A stretch of DNA of 64,000 nt. Origin: an uncultured Prevotellaceae bacterium (lineage in GTDB: Bacteria > Bacteroidota > Bacteroidia > Bacteroidales > Bacteroidaceae). Position numbers and translations under genes: made by a program. The stretch is from the NCBI GenBank assembly GCA_947307015.1, contig CAMZHV010000003.1, positions 1-64,000 of the forward strand, read 5' to 3'. The notes under the pieces are model-generated. The model did not search any database, was not told the origin of the DNA, and saw only the letters and a list, made by a program, of their open reading frames with translations. This document shows positions 48,690-57,705 of this stretch, in pieces. Position 1 is the stretch's first letter. Each line of letters starts with the position of its first letter.

Positions 48690-50318
48690 TCACTTCGTAC
48701 TTAAGGTTTCTATTGCCTTGTGGACTGTTTTGTCGGTGGTTAGCTGGTGCTGGAGAGCGCCGCGCTGGTAGTAGTAGCGGCTGATGATTTCCGTTTCGAG
48801 GTAGGGTTGGATATGCTGACGGAAACGGCGGAGGTCGGTGGCGAGGTCGTTGGCCTTGAGCTTGGCCTCGAGGGCGTCGAACTCGGCCTTCGTGTCGGCA
48901 TCACGTCCCTCGAAGCGTGCCAATTGTCGCACTTGTGCCAGTGCGGCAGCCGTGCGTCCGTTGTAAGTGAAGTCGCTGGAAGTGATGGCGCTCTCAAAAT
49001 CAGCGTAGTCGGCATCGGTGATGTGGAAAAGTCCGGGCTTAGCGATCTCGGGATGACGCGTGACGTAGTCGGTGACGAAGTCGAAATAGACATCAGAGGC
49101 TGTGAGGTCATAGACCATTGTGGGCAGGGAATCTACAGCGAGGACGGTGTCAGGCAGAATGCCGCCGCCATCACGGACAGGTCGTCCGAGACGCGTACGG
49201 AACTCGCGTGTCAGGCTGTCGGGTAGGGTGGTGGCAGCGCCGTCGGCTGTGCGGTGGCGGTAGTCGTAGGCTTGGATACAGCGCCCAGAGGGAATGTAAT
49301 AGCGGGCTGTGGTAATCTTGAGCTGACCGCGATACGGCAGTTCGCGGATGCCTTGCACGAGGCCCTTGCCATAGGAACGTTGGCCGAGGATAACAGCGCG
49401 GTCAAGGTCCTGCAGGGCTCCTGTTACAATCTCCGAGGCTGACGCGGAGTTACCGTTGATGAGCACGGCGATTGGCATCACGGTGTCAATGGGCTCGGCA
49501 GGTGTAAGGTAGTCGTGGCAAGTAGCAGGCACTTTTCCTTTTGTGGAGACCACGAGGCTACCGCGTGGCACGAACATCCCAACAATCTCCACGGCCTCGC
49601 TGACCGATCCGCCGCCATTGTCGCGGAGATCGAAGATGAGGCGCTTCATGCCCTGCTGCTTCATGTCGAGGATAGCATGGCGCACTTCGAGGGCGCAGTT
49701 GTCTGTGAACTCTGTTAGGTAGAGATAGCCGACATGTGCCGTACTATCCACGATACCATACCATGGCAGGCAGGGCAGTTGTATCTGGCGACGAGTGATC
49801 TTGAAGGCGCGGGCTTTCTTCTCGCCAGGACGCATGACGCGCAGTTCAAAGGTCGTGCCTGGTTCTCCACGCAGGTTCTGGCTGACTTGTGCTGTAGACC
49901 ACCCTTTGATGTCTTTGCCGTCGATGCTCATGATGACATCGCCGGCGCGCACGCCTGCCTCCTGTGCAGGACAACCCTCGTAAGGCTCTTCTATGACGGT
50001 GCGGTTCTCCTTTTTATATGCACGTATGAGTGCGCCGATGCCCGCATAGCGTCCTGTGGCCATGAGCTTGAGCTCGTCCTGATCTTCGTCGGGATAGAAC
50101 TTGGTGTAGGGGTCTATCTCAGCCAACATCCCGTCGATGGCCCAACGCACGGCGGTGTCGGCAGAAAGCGTGTCGACGTAAAACATATCCAGCTGGCGAT
50201 AGATGTCAGCAAAAATCTCAAGGTTGCGGGAGATGTCAAAGCCCGTCTGCGCATGGACTGACGGAGTAATGATAAATAATAAATAATAAATAATAAAGGA
50301 TAAACGTTTCATCTTCAA
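48690..50318 (-). CDS. C-terminal processing peptidase, S41 family with PDZ domain
   Basis: A 542-residue periplasmic serine protease with signal peptide MKMKRLSFIIYYLLFIITPSVHAQ. The PDZ domain is at ~85-175 (GRYAGIGALI, AGVRAGDVIMSIDG). The protease core has LRDNGGGSVSEAVEI, the Ser in NGNSASASEIVTG (291-296) and Lys318 in SYGKGLVQ. It degrades or trims periplasmic proteins by their C-termini. The C-terminal ~130 residues are a Bacteroidota-specific extension. The 5' leader has tandem TAATAAATAA repeats (50272-50300). The downstream TlpA-like gene is 59 bases away. Confidence 0.93.
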   Translation of the reverse strand: MKMKRLSFIIYYLLFIITPSVHAQTGFDISRNLEIFADIYRQLDMFYVDTLSADTAVRWAIDGMLAEIDPYTKFYPDEDQDELKLMATGRYAGIGALIRAYKKENRTVIEEPYEGCPAQEAGVRAGDVIMSIDGKDIKGWSTAQVSQNLRGEPGTTFELRVMRPGEKKARAFKITRRQIQLPCLPWYGIVDSTAHVGYLYLTEFTDNCALEVRHAILDMKQQGMKRLIFDLRDNGGGSVSEAVEIVGMFVPRGSLVVSTKGKVPATCHDYLTPAEPIDTVMPIAVLINGNSASASEIVTGALQDLDRAVILGQRSYGKGLVQGIRELPYRGQLKITTARYYIPSGRCIQAYDYRHRTADGAATTLPDSLTREFRTRLGRPVRDGGGILPDTVLAVDSLPTMVYDLTASDVYFDFVTDYVTRHPEIAKPGLFHITDADYADFESAITSSDFTYNGRTAAALAQVRQLARFEGRDADTKAEFDALEAKLKANDLATDLRRFRQHIQPYLETEIISRYYYQRGALQHQLTTDKTVHKAIETLSTK

Positions 50319-50399
50319 TGTATTTTTCTCGCGGGGAAACCGCTCGGCACAAGCGGGTTAAGGGAAACTTTTATTTTTCACTTTTCACTCTTTCATTTT

Positions 50400-51374
50400 T
50401 CACTCTTGCAAGCACTGGCGAAGGCGTTCAGGTTCAACTTGTGTGCCAAAGACCTGGATGACTTCACCGGCTGTGCGGTTGCCGTAGTCGAGGCAGGTGC
50501 GGAAATCTTGACCATGGATGAAGCCGTGGAGAAAACCAGCAGCGAAGAAGTCACCAGCAGCGGTGGTATCGATGACCGGTTTAATCAGTCCGGGCACGTG
50601 GAAGATTTCATCACCTGTTGCCGAACTCATGCCCAAAGCACCATCCTTGCCAATCTTAACAATAGCCATCTTGGTCATCGAGGCCAGCAGGCGCAGCGAG
50701 TGCTCAGGGTCCTGATGCCCGCTGAATGCCGCTGCTTCCTCCTCGTTGGCGAAGGCGATATCCACGTAGTCGCGGATGAGGTCAACAATGTAAGCATGGT
50801 GTTCGAGGACAATGTTCCATGAGGCGAGGTCGTAACTCACTAGGAGTCCTGCTGCCTTAGCCGCTTGAAGAATCTCTTTTAGTTGAAGTTGGTCTTGCAA
50901 TAGATAACCTTCGATGTGGAGGATGTCGTATCGCGTCAGGTCAACCTCCTTCAGCGCTTGGCCGAGCTGAGGAGCTGCACCCAGATGCGTGGCAAAGGTG
51001 CGCTCGTGGTCGGGTGTCACCAGCGCATTAGCTGTGCCAGTTTGTTCATTGGCGATGACGGCCAGATGAGCTTCGATACCTCGGCGCTGTGCGTGCTCGA
51101 TGAAGAAACGTCCCGTCTCATCATCGCCGACGGCTCCGATGAAACCCGTTGGGTCACCCAGAACCGACAACGCATGGATGGTGTTTGCGGCGCTTCCGCC
51201 CGTTGCCCGTTCTACCGGGAGACCCACGATACGTTGCCGTAGTCGCATCAATCCCTTGCGGTCGACATGAGTCATGCCACCTTTGGGCAAGTTGAGTTCA
51301 TGAAGTAACTTTTCATCACCTAAATGGACCAAAATATCCACTAAAGCGTTGCCAATTCCTATGATTTTAGCCAT
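50400..51374 (-). CDS. PfkB-family carbohydrate/nucleoside kinase
   Basis: A 324-residue ribokinase-fold enzyme. Seen: GIGNALVDILV at the N-terminus, the first PfkB signature region GGSAANTIHALSVLG, FIGAVGDDETGRFF, HIEGYLLQDQ and the second signature DTTAAGDFFAAGFLHG with the catalytic Asp. It resembles Bacteroidota proteins annotated as adenosine kinase or sugar kinase; the substrate is uncertain. MAKIIGIGNALVD at 51374 is the chosen start; a Met seven codons earlier is weaker. A TActTTTG box lies 19 bases upstream. Confidence 0.88.
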   Translation of the reverse strand: MAKIIGIGNALVDILVHLGDEKLLHELNLPKGGMTHVDRKGLMRLRQRIVGLPVERATGGSAANTIHALSVLGDPTGFIGAVGDDETGRFFIEHAQRRGIEAHLAVIANEQTGTANALVTPDHERTFATHLGAAPQLGQALKEVDLTRYDILHIEGYLLQDQLQLKEILQAAKAAGLLVSYDLASWNIVLEHHAYIVDLIRDYVDIAFANEEEAAAFSGHQDPEHSLRLLASMTKMAIVKIGKDGALGMSSATGDEIFHVPGLIKPVIDTTAAGDFFAAGFLHGFIHGQDFRTCLDYGNRTAGEVIQVFGTQVEPERLRQCLQE

Positions 51375-51392
51375 AACTTGCAAATTTTTCTG

Positions 51393-51400
51393 CAAAAGTA
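51393..51400 (-). promoter_or_regulatory. Predicted -7 box of the PfkB kinase gene
   Basis: TActTTTG on the minus strand, 19 bases before the ATG. Divergent from the tRNA promoter 24 bases away. Confidence 0.5.
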
Positions 51401-51423
51401 TTGTTTATTTTTGAGAAAAGCAC

Positions 51424-51431
51424 TACTTTTG
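51424..51431 (+). promoter_or_regulatory. Predicted -7 box of the tRNA-Asn genes
   Basis: TActTTTG with an ATTG 20 bases upstream (51400-51403) as a possible -33 box. The first tRNA begins 88 bases downstream. Confidence 0.5.
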
Positions 51432-51518
51432 CCCCGCAATTCCGAGAAAAAAGCGTTAAAACGTCGTTTTTACCCCATTTTTGCGCTTCTTTCCCTCCCA
51501 AAAGGGGTCGAGAAAACT

Positions 51519-51592
51519 GCTTCAGTAGCTCAGTTGGTTAGAGCACCTGACTGTTAATCAGGGGGTCGTTGGTTCAAGCCCATCCTGGAGCG
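51519..51592 (+). tRNA. tRNA-Asn (anticodon GTT), copy 1
   Basis: Cloverleaf: acceptor GCTTCAG/CTGGAGC, D-arm GCTC/GAGC, anticodon stem CCTGA/TCAGG with loop CTGTTAA, variable loop GGGTC, T-arm GTTGG-TTCAAGC-CCATC with one mismatch. Discriminator G; no encoded CCA. Confidence 0.95.
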
Positions 51593-51612
51593 CAGAAAAC
51601 TCGGAAAAGCCT

Positions 51613-51686
51613 GCTTCAGTAGCTCAGTTGGTTAGAGCACCTGACTGTTAATCAGGGGGTCGTTGGTTCAAGCCCATCCTGGAGCG
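51613..51686 (+). tRNA. tRNA-Asn (anticodon GTT), copy 2
   Basis: Identical in sequence to the copy 94 bases upstream, including the T-stem mismatch, so a recent tandem duplication or gene conversion. It is followed by a terminator. Confidence 0.95.
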
Positions 51687-51698
51687 CTTAGGGCGTTG

Positions 51699-51738
51699 GT
51701 CCGCAATTCTCTTCGGAGGTTGCGGACTTTTCTTTTTT
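51699..51738 (+). terminator. Rho-independent terminator after the tRNA-Asn pair
   Basis: Arms GTCCGCAA (51699-51706) and TTGCGGAC (51720-51727) with a CTTCGG-containing loop, followed by TTTTCTTTTTT. Confidence 0.9.
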
Positions 51739-51878
51739 GTCCTGCGGGCTGGTTTTATATATTATTTAAGGTACGCGCAAGAGGCCTCGAAAGTCATCTC
51801 TAACGCCCAACCGAATAGTTTTTGTGCCTCAGAACACAAAAAAATTGCGTTTTACTTGACTTTGCCTTTTTGAAGTTG

Positions 51879-51886
51879 TATCTTTG
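51879..51886 (+). promoter_or_regulatory. Predicted -7 box of the miaB operon
   Basis: TAtcTTTG, 33 bases before the miaB ATG, with CTTG 20 bases upstream as a possible -33 box. Confidence 0.6.
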
Positions 51887-51919
51887 TCCCCGAAAATGAG
51901 CTATTAAGCAATATCCCCG

Positions 51920-53242
51920 ATGAAGAAACTGCTGATAGAGACATACGGATGCCAGATGAACGTGGCTGACTCGGAAGTCGTGGCCTCGGTGATGCAGATG
52001 GCCGGCTACGAAGTCACGGAGACCATGGACACTGCGGATGCCGTGTTCCTCAACACCTGTTCCGTGCGCGACAACGCAGAACAAAAGATTCTCTCACGAC
52101 TGGAATTCCTGCGGAGCATCAAGAAGCGCCGCCCTCTGATTATCGGTGTACTCGGATGTATGGCTGAGCGCGTCAAGGACGAGCTGATGGAGCAGCACGG
52201 AGTTGACCTCGTGTGTGGTCCCGATGCTTATATGTCACTACCCGACCTTATTGCGCAGGTGGAGCTGGGGCATAAAGCCATCAATGTGGAGCTCTCTACA
52301 ACCGAAACCTACCGCGATGTGGTGCCTCAGCGTCTTCATGCGAATCTCATCGGCGGCTTTGTGAGTATCATGCGTGGCTGCAATAACTTCTGCCACTACT
52401 GTATCGTACCTTACACCCGTGGACGTGAGCGTAGTCGTGATATGGAGAGCATCTTGCGGGAGGTGTGTGATCTGCGTGACCGCGGATTCAAGGAGGTGAC
52501 GTTGTTAGGGCAGAATGTCAATAGTTACAAGATTCCGGATGATTTGGATACATTAGACAATCGGGGATTTCCTGAACTGTTGCGCCGTGTGGCTCAAGCC
52601 GTTCCTGAGATGCGAGTTCGGTTCACGACCAGTCATCCCAAAGATATGAGTGATGAGACGCTGCGCGTCATCGCCGAGGAGCCAAACGTCTGCCGACATA
52701 TCCATCTACCCGTGCAGAGCGGCAGCGATGCCGTGCTGGCCCGGATGAACAGGAAGTACACACGTGCCTGGTACCTCGACCGCGTGGATGCCATCCGACG
52801 TATCATCCCCGATTGTGGCCTCTCCACTGACATCTTCGTTGGTTACTGCGGCGAGACGGAAGAGGATCACCAACTATCACTCTCGTTGATGCGCGAAGTG
52901 GGCTACGACTCCGCTTTCATGTTCAAGTATAGCGAGCGTCCGGGCACATACGCCTCGAAGCATTTGCCTGATGATGTGCCTGAAGAGGTCAAACTGCGAC
53001 GCTTGAACGAGCTTATCGCCTTGCAGAACGAGATATCGGCAGAGCGCAATGCCCTTCAGGTGGGTAAGACCGTGGAAGTGCTCGTAGAAGGCACCAGCAA
53101 ACGCTCGCGCGACCAGCTCTTCGGACGCACGGAGCAGAACCGCGTCGTCGTGTTCGATCGTGACCGCTATCATATCGGCGACCGTGTGATGGTGAAGATC
53201 ACCAGCAGTTCCTCAGCGACATTAAAAGGAGAAACATTATGA
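51920..53242 (+). CDS. miaB: tRNA-2-methylthio-N6-dimethylallyladenosine synthase MiaB
   Basis: A 440-residue radical-SAM methylthiotransferase that adds the 2-methylthio group at A37 of tRNAs reading UNN codons. UPF0004 domain with cysteines 11, 47 and 80 (auxiliary cluster), radical-SAM CNNFCHYC with Cys154/158/161, and C-terminal TRAM domain (VGKTVEVLVEGTS ... DRVMVKIT). First gene of a compact operon: its stop overlaps the ftsX start by 4 bases (ATGA). Confidence 0.96.
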   Translation: MKKLLIETYGCQMNVADSEVVASVMQMAGYEVTETMDTADAVFLNTCSVRDNAEQKILSRLEFLRSIKKRRPLIIGVLGCMAERVKDELMEQHGVDLVCGPDAYMSLPDLIAQVELGHKAINVELSTTETYRDVVPQRLHANLIGGFVSIMRGCNNFCHYCIVPYTRGRERSRDMESILREVCDLRDRGFKEVTLLGQNVNSYKIPDDLDTLDNRGFPELLRRVAQAVPEMRVRFTTSHPKDMSDETLRVIAEEPNVCRHIHLPVQSGSDAVLARMNRKYTRAWYLDRVDAIRRIIPDCGLSTDIFVGYCGETEEDHQLSLSLMREVGYDSAFMFKYSERPGTYASKHLPDDVPEEVKLRRLNELIALQNEISAERNALQVGKTVEVLVEGTSKRSRDQLFGRTEQNRVVVFDRDRYHIGDRVMVKITSSSSATLKGETL

Positions 53243-54111
53243 AGAAGAAAAAGAATACGACTTTTGGCCGGATGCAATGGGTCACCTCGTGTATCAGCAC
53301 GACACTGGTACTCTTGCTGTTGGGCCTCGTTGTGTTGTTCGGCCTGTCGGCTCGCGAGTTGTCGCAGTCTGTGCGTGAGAACCTGACCGTCACACTGCTC
53401 CTCGACGACGATGTCGAAACCAATGAAGCCGACACTTTGGCCATGCGTCTGCAGGCTCGTCCATACGTCCGCTCCACGACGGTCATTTCGCGTGAACAGG
53501 CCTTGCAGGAAGAGAGCGAACGCATGGGCACTGATCCCACGGAGTTCCTCGGTGGCGAAAACCCTTATACGTCAAGCATCGAGCTGAATGTGATGTCTGA
53601 CTACGCCTGCACCGACAGCCTCCTATGGATAGCCAAGGAGCTGAAAGCGATGTGGGAAGTGGCTGATGTCGTTTACCAGCGCGACCTCGTGGACAACCTC
53701 AATCGCACGTTAGGCAAGGCTACCATCGTGCTCTCTGTCCTGGCCTTGCTACTCATGATCATCTCCGTCGTACTCATCAACAATACAGTGCGCTTGAGCG
53801 TCTATGCGCGACGCTTCTCCATACACACGATGCGCCTCGTGGGTGCTTCGTGGGGCTTCATCCGTTGGCCTTTCATCAAGCGCAGTCTCGGCATCGGACT
53901 GGCGTCTGCCGTGCTTGCCGACGCGCTGTTGTTGGTTGGCGTTCATTGGATTATGAAGCAGGACGAAACGCTCGCAAACATCATTACTCCGACCATCATC
54001 CTCATTATGGCTACCACTGTCCTTGTGGCCGGTCTGTTGCTGACCTTCGTCTGCACGTGGTTGAGCGTAGGTCATTTCCTCCGTATGAAAGAAAACGAAA
54101 TGTATAAATAA
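53239..54111 (+). CDS. ftsX: Cell division protein FtsX
   Basis: A 290-residue permease-like protein of the FtsEX complex, which couples ATP hydrolysis to peptidoglycan hydrolase activation at the septum. One membrane helix at ~18-37, an extracytoplasmic domain (~45-165, LTVTLLLDDDVETNEAD, TTVISREQALQE), and three further helices (~170-280) with the FtsX core INNTVRLSVYARRFSIHTMRLVGAS. ftsE is not adjacent, as is usual in Bacteroidota. Tightly coupled to miaB. Confidence 0.94.
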   Translation: MKKKKNTTFGRMQWVTSCISTTLVLLLLGLVVLFGLSARELSQSVRENLTVTLLLDDDVETNEADTLAMRLQARPYVRSTTVISREQALQEESERMGTDPTEFLGGENPYTSSIELNVMSDYACTDSLLWIAKELKAMWEVADVVYQRDLVDNLNRTLGKATIVLSVLALLLMIISVVLINNTVRLSVYARRFSIHTMRLVGASWGFIRWPFIKRSLGIGLASAVLADALLLVGVHWIMKQDETLANIITPTIILIMATTVLVAGLLLTFVCTWLSVGHFLRMKENEMYK

Positions 54112-54112
54112 T

Positions 54113-54346
54113 ATGAAAAACTTTGCTTTCGACCGCATGAACTACATCTTAATCGCCATAGGAATGGCGGCGGTCATCATAGGTTTTATTCTAATGTCAG
54201 GCTCCGGCTCCAATGAGACGACCTTCAACACCGAGATCTTTAGCGCGTTGCGCATCAAGGTTGCTCCCGCTGTCGCCTTTCTGGGCTTCGCTTTTATCGT
54301 TTATGGCATCATGCACAGACCAAAAGATAAGGAGGTGAAGTCATGA
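54113..54346 (+). CDS. DUF3098 family small membrane protein
   Basis: A 77-residue protein with two hydrophobic segments (~10-28, [19 protein letters not shown], and ~48-66, [18 protein letters not shown]) joined by a polar loop, with a basic tail. [14 protein letters not shown]-x-x-I-F and R-I-x-x-AP match the DUF3098 family, found in Bacteroidota between ftsX and uppP. Function unknown; the context suggests a part in cell envelope growth. Its stop overlaps the uppP start by 4 bases. Confidence 0.85.
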   Translation: MKNFAFDRMNYILIAIGMAAVIIGFILMSGSGSNETTFNTEIFSALRIKVAPAVAFLGFAFIVYGIMHRPKDKEVKS

Positions 54347-55206
54347 CAGTTTTTGAGACCATCATTATCGCCATCGTCGAGGGCTTGACGGAGTTTCTTC
54401 CTGTGTCCTCCACGGGTCACATGATCATCACCCAGAATCTCCTTGGCGTGGAGAGTACGCCTTTTGTGAAGGCATTTACAATCATCATCCAGTTTGGCGC
54501 CATCCTCTCGGTGGTGTGCCTCTACTGGAATCGTTTCTTCCGCCTCAACCACGAGCCTGCTCCTGTGGGCAGCACGCCCTGGCAGGCTTTCCTGCACAAA
54601 TGGGATTTCTATTGGAAGTTGCTCGTGGCCTTTATTCCCGCTATTGTCATCGGTTTCCTTGGCAAGATGTCCGGTTTGATTGATCGTTTCCTCGAGAGCG
54701 TGGAGGTGGTCGCGGTCATGCTGGTCGTGGGCGGTATCTTCATGCTCTTCTGCGACCGTCTGTTCAACAAGGGCAGCGAGCAGACCAAGCTCACAGAAGG
54801 CCGTGCCTTCCGCATCGGTTTGTTCCAGTGCATCGCCATGATTCCCGGTGTCTCGCGCTCGATGGCTACCATCGTCGGCGGTATGGCACAGAAGCTCACC
54901 CGCCGCGCTGCTGCTGAGTTTTCCTTCTTCTTGGCAGTGCCTACGATGGCTGCTGCTACGGCTTTGGATTTCCTTCAACTGTTCTTCGGCGATGAGGCCG
55001 ATGCCAGCTGGGCTACACGCGACAACCTGATGATGTTAGGTCTGGGTTGCGTTGTCGCCTTCGTCGTCGCATTATTAGCCATGAAGTGGTTCGTGGATTT
55101 CCTCGCCAAATATGGTTTCAAGGCTTTTGGTGTCTATCGCATCATCGTCGGCCTTGTCATTCTCGCACTGCTTTGGACAGGGCATTCACTCGTAATGGTA
55201 GATTAA
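54343..55206 (+). CDS. uppP: Undecaprenyl-diphosphatase UppP (BacA)
   Basis: A 287-residue inner-membrane enzyme that dephosphorylates undecaprenyl diphosphate to recycle the lipid carrier for peptidoglycan; overproduction gives bacitracin resistance. Signature residues in [15 protein letters not shown] (12-26) and [14 protein letters not shown] (the second conserved motif with Arg) are visible. About eight hydrophobic segments. The TAATG overlap leads directly to truB. Confidence 0.95.
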   Translation: MTVFETIIIAIVEGLTEFLPVSSTGHMIITQNLLGVESTPFVKAFTIIIQFGAILSVVCLYWNRFFRLNHEPAPVGSTPWQAFLHKWDFYWKLLVAFIPAIVIGFLGKMSGLIDRFLESVEVVAVMLVVGGIFMLFCDRLFNKGSEQTKLTEGRAFRIGLFQCIAMIPGVSRSMATIVGGMAQKLTRRAAAEFSFFLAVPTMAAATALDFLQLFFGDEADASWATRDNLMMLGLGCVVAFVVALLAMKWFVDFLAKYGFKAFGVYRIIVGLVILALLWTGHSLVMVD

Positions 55207-56084
55207 TGAACCCGCAAGCAGGCGAAATATTCTATATCGACAAGCCTTATCGCTGGACGTCGTTCGACGTAGTGAATAAGGTTCGATGGCTGTTGTGTCG
55301 TCGTCTCGGCACGAAGAAGCTGAAGGTGGGGCACGCCGGCACGCTCGACCCGTTGGCTACGGGTGTGATGATCGTCTGCACAGGCCGCGCCACCAAACGC
55401 ATCGACGAGCTGCAGGCACACACGAAAGAGTATGTCGCCACGCTGCGTCTTGGTGCTACCACACCCTCCTTCGACCTCGAACATGAGATCGATGCCTACT
55501 ATCCCACGGAACATATCACCCGTGAGCTGGTGGAGGCGACGCTGAAGCAGTTCCTCGGACGGATTGAACAGATACCGCCTTCCTATTCTGCCGTAAAGGT
55601 CGAGGGCAAGCGTGCCTACGACCTTGCCCGTAAGGACAAGGACTTGGAATTGAAACCCAAGGTGCTGGTCATTGAGGAAATAGAGTTATTGGAAGGACCC
55701 ACCCCTAACCCCTCCCGTAAGGGAGGGGAATCCTCCGGCTCGTGTGAAGACCTCTCTACGCAGCCACTCCCCTCCCTTATGGGAGGGGTTGGGGGTGGGT
55801 CTCTCCCTCGCACCGGTATGCGCAACAAAGCCTTCCTCACCTCCCCCGCCACTCCCACGGATACAGCCTCCTATCCTTTCATCACCATCCGTGTCGTCTG
55901 TTCCAAGGGCACTTATATCCGTGCGCTGGCTCGCGATATTGGTGAGGCTCTCGGTAGCGGTGCCCACTTGACCGCCCTGCGTCGCACTCGTGTTGGGGAT
56001 GTCCACGTTGAGGACTGCCTCACGATGGATGCTTTCCCCGACTGGCTCGAACAGCAGGAAATAGAAATCCCACAATCTTTATAA
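55206..56084 (+). CDS. truB: tRNA pseudouridine(55) synthase TruB with repeat-encoded insertion
   Basis: A 292-residue enzyme making pseudouridine 55 in the tRNA T-loop. Catalytic Asp48 in VGHAGTLDPLATG; also PPSYSAVKVEGKRAYDLAR and CSKGTYIRALARDIGEALG. Residues ~164-200 (GPTPNPSRKGGES ... LPSLMGGVGGGSLP) come from an inverted pair of palindromic repeats placed between EEIELLE and the strand FITIRVVCSKGTY. Homologues join these directly, so the element sits at a turn and keeps the frame. The ATG overlaps the uppP stop by one base. queA follows 21 bases later. Confidence 0.95.
   Translation: MNPQAGEIFYIDKPYRWTSFDVVNKVRWLLCRRLGTKKLKVGHAGTLDPLATGVMIVCTGRATKRIDELQAHTKEYVATLRLGATTPSFDLEHEIDAYYPTEHITRELVEATLKQFLGRIEQIPPSYSAVKVEGKRAYDLARKDKDLELKPKVLVIEEIELLEGPTPNPSRKGGESSGSCEDLSTQPLPSLMGGVGGGSLPRTGMRNKAFLTSPATPTDTASYPFITIRVVCSKGTYIRALARDIGEALGSGAHLTALRRTRVGDVHVEDCLTMDAFPDWLEQQEIEIPQSL
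55695..55804. repeat. Inverted pair of palindromic repeats inside truB
   Basis: 55695-55734 and 55763-55804 are inverted copies (GGACCCACCCCTAACCCCTCCC outer half; cores CCTCCCGTAAGGGAGG and CCTCCCTTATGGGAGG). Both are read in frame. Confidence 0.9.
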
Positions 56085-56105
56085 GCCCAATAAAATCTAT
56101 TCAAT

Positions 56106-57170
56106 ATGAAGCTATCTCAATTTAAGTTCAAACTCGACTCTGATCGTATAGCCCAATATCCCGCTCCGTTCCGCGACGAGTGCCGTCTGATGGTGCTGCA
56201 TACGAAGAGCGGCGTCATCGAGCATCGCGATCATTTCTATGACATCCTCGACTATTTTGACGACAAAGATGTCTTCGTCTTCAATGACACGAAAGTCTTC
56301 CCCGCCCGCCTCGAAGGCAACAAGGAGAAGACTGGTGCCAAGATTGAAGTTTTCCTGCTCCGCGAGCTCAACCAGGAGTTCCGCCTCTGGGACGTGCTCG
56401 TGGAACCCGCTCGCAAGATACGTATCGGCAACAAGCTTTATTTCGGTGAGGATGAGAGCATGGTGGCAGAGGTTATTGACAATACCACCAGCCGCGGTCG
56501 TACCTTGCGCTTCCTCTATGACGGCCCGCACGAGGAGTTCAAGGAAGCCCTCTACGCCCTCGGCGAAGCCCCGCTGCCCAAGCATATTGTTTCGCGTAAA
56601 GCAGAGCCCGAAGACCTCGAGAACTTCCAGTGCGTCTTTGCCAAAAACGAGGGAGCTGTGACGGCGCCCACCTCTGGCCTCCATTTCTCCAAGCATCTGC
56701 TCAAGCGCATGGAGATCAAAGGCATCGAGATGGCTTTCGTCACGCTGCACTGCGGCTTAGGCAATTTCCGCGAAATTGATGTTGAGGACTTGTCGAAGCA
56801 CAAGATGGAAAGCGAGGAAGTTCACGTGGGAGCTGAGGCCTGCCGTTTGGTCAACACGGCCAAGGAAGAGGGACGTCACATCTGTGCCGTGGGCACCACT
56901 GTGCAACGCGCCCTCGAGACCGCCATCGGTGCCGATTTCCGCCTCAAGGAGTTCGATGGTTGGACCAACAAGTTCATCTATCCTCCTTACGACTTCGGGC
57001 TGGCCGACAGTATGGTTGCCAACTTCTATATGCCCTATTCCACACTTCTCATGCTCACCTGCGCCTACGGTGGTTACGACCTCGTCATGAAGGGTTACAA
57101 GGAAGCCCTGCGCGACAACCGCTATCGCTTTGGCACCTATGGCGACGCAATGCTCATCCTCAATGACTGA
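56106..57170 (+). CDS. queA: S-adenosylmethionine:tRNA ribosyltransferase-isomerase QueA
   Basis: A 354-residue enzyme that transfers the ribosyl part of SAM to preQ1 in tRNA to form epoxyqueuosine. Seen: [63 protein letters not shown] and [16 protein letters not shown]. Family length and order are complete. Its stop overlaps folK by 8 bases. No other queuosine genes are nearby. Confidence 0.95.
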   Translation: MKLSQFKFKLDSDRIAQYPAPFRDECRLMVLHTKSGVIEHRDHFYDILDYFDDKDVFVFNDTKVFPARLEGNKEKTGAKIEVFLLRELNQEFRLWDVLVEPARKIRIGNKLYFGEDESMVAEVIDNTTSRGRTLRFLYDGPHEEFKEALYALGEAPLPKHIVSRKAEPEDLENFQCVFAKNEGAVTAPTSGLHFSKHLLKRMEIKGIEMAFVTLHCGLGNFREIDVEDLSKHKMESEEVHVGAEACRLVNTAKEEGRHICAVGTTVQRALETAIGADFRLKEFDGWTNKFIYPPYDFGLADSMVANFYMPYSTLLMLTCAYGGYDLVMKGYKEALRDNRYRFGTYGDAMLILND

Positions 57171-57609
57171 CCTGTATCTCTCTCTCGGCAGCAACCTCGG
57201 CGACCGCCACATGCTGATGCTCAAGGCTCTTGAGGCTTTGGTGCAACGGGTTGGCGTGCTCGTACGCTGTTCCTCGTTCATTGAGACCGAACCGTGGGGC
57301 TTTGAGAGCGACCATCCTTTCCTTAATGCCGTAGCGCTCTACCGCACAACACTCACGCCACGTGAGGTGTTGACTGAAACACAAGCCATTGAGCGCGAAC
57401 TCGGACGCCAGCAGAAGAGCAAGGACACATACGCCGACCGCCCCATAGACATCGATATCCTTCTCTACGGACAGGAGCGTGTACAGGAACCTGACCTACA
57501 GATTCCCCATCCGCTGATGCTCGACCGCCCTTTCGTCATGAAGCCGTTGGCCGAGGTCGCCCCCAAGCTCGCCGATGAGCTACTCAGTCGTGCACATTTG
57601 GATCTTTAA
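57163..57609 (+). CDS. folK: 2-amino-4-hydroxy-6-hydroxymethyldihydropteridine diphosphokinase
   Basis: A 148-residue kinase transferring diphosphate from ATP to hydroxymethyl-dihydropterin in folate synthesis. Seen: [37 protein letters not shown] and the signature [12 protein letters not shown], followed by [29 protein letters not shown] at 57163 starts inside the last codons of queA. Last gene of the miaB-folK run; a 96-base gap with AT-rich sequence separates it from ychF. Confidence 0.94.
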   Translation: MTDLYLSLGSNLGDRHMLMLKALEALVQRVGVLVRCSSFIETEPWGFESDHPFLNAVALYRTTLTPREVLTETQAIERELGRQQKSKDTYADRPIDIDILLYGQERVQEPDLQIPHPLMLDRPFVMKPLAEVAPKLADELLSRAHLDL

Positions 57610-57705
57610 ACAACGAATTACACGAATTTGACGAATTAATCATACTCTCTCAAGTGAAAAGACATATCGAATGTCTTTATAAATAAGTTCATTAAAAGAT
57701 AAGTT

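Noticed and set aside
51519..51686. Tandem tRNA-Asn genes as a possible integration (att) site
   Set aside because: Both tRNAs are complete, followed by their own terminator and then the housekeeping miaB operon; no integrase or partial tRNA copy is present.
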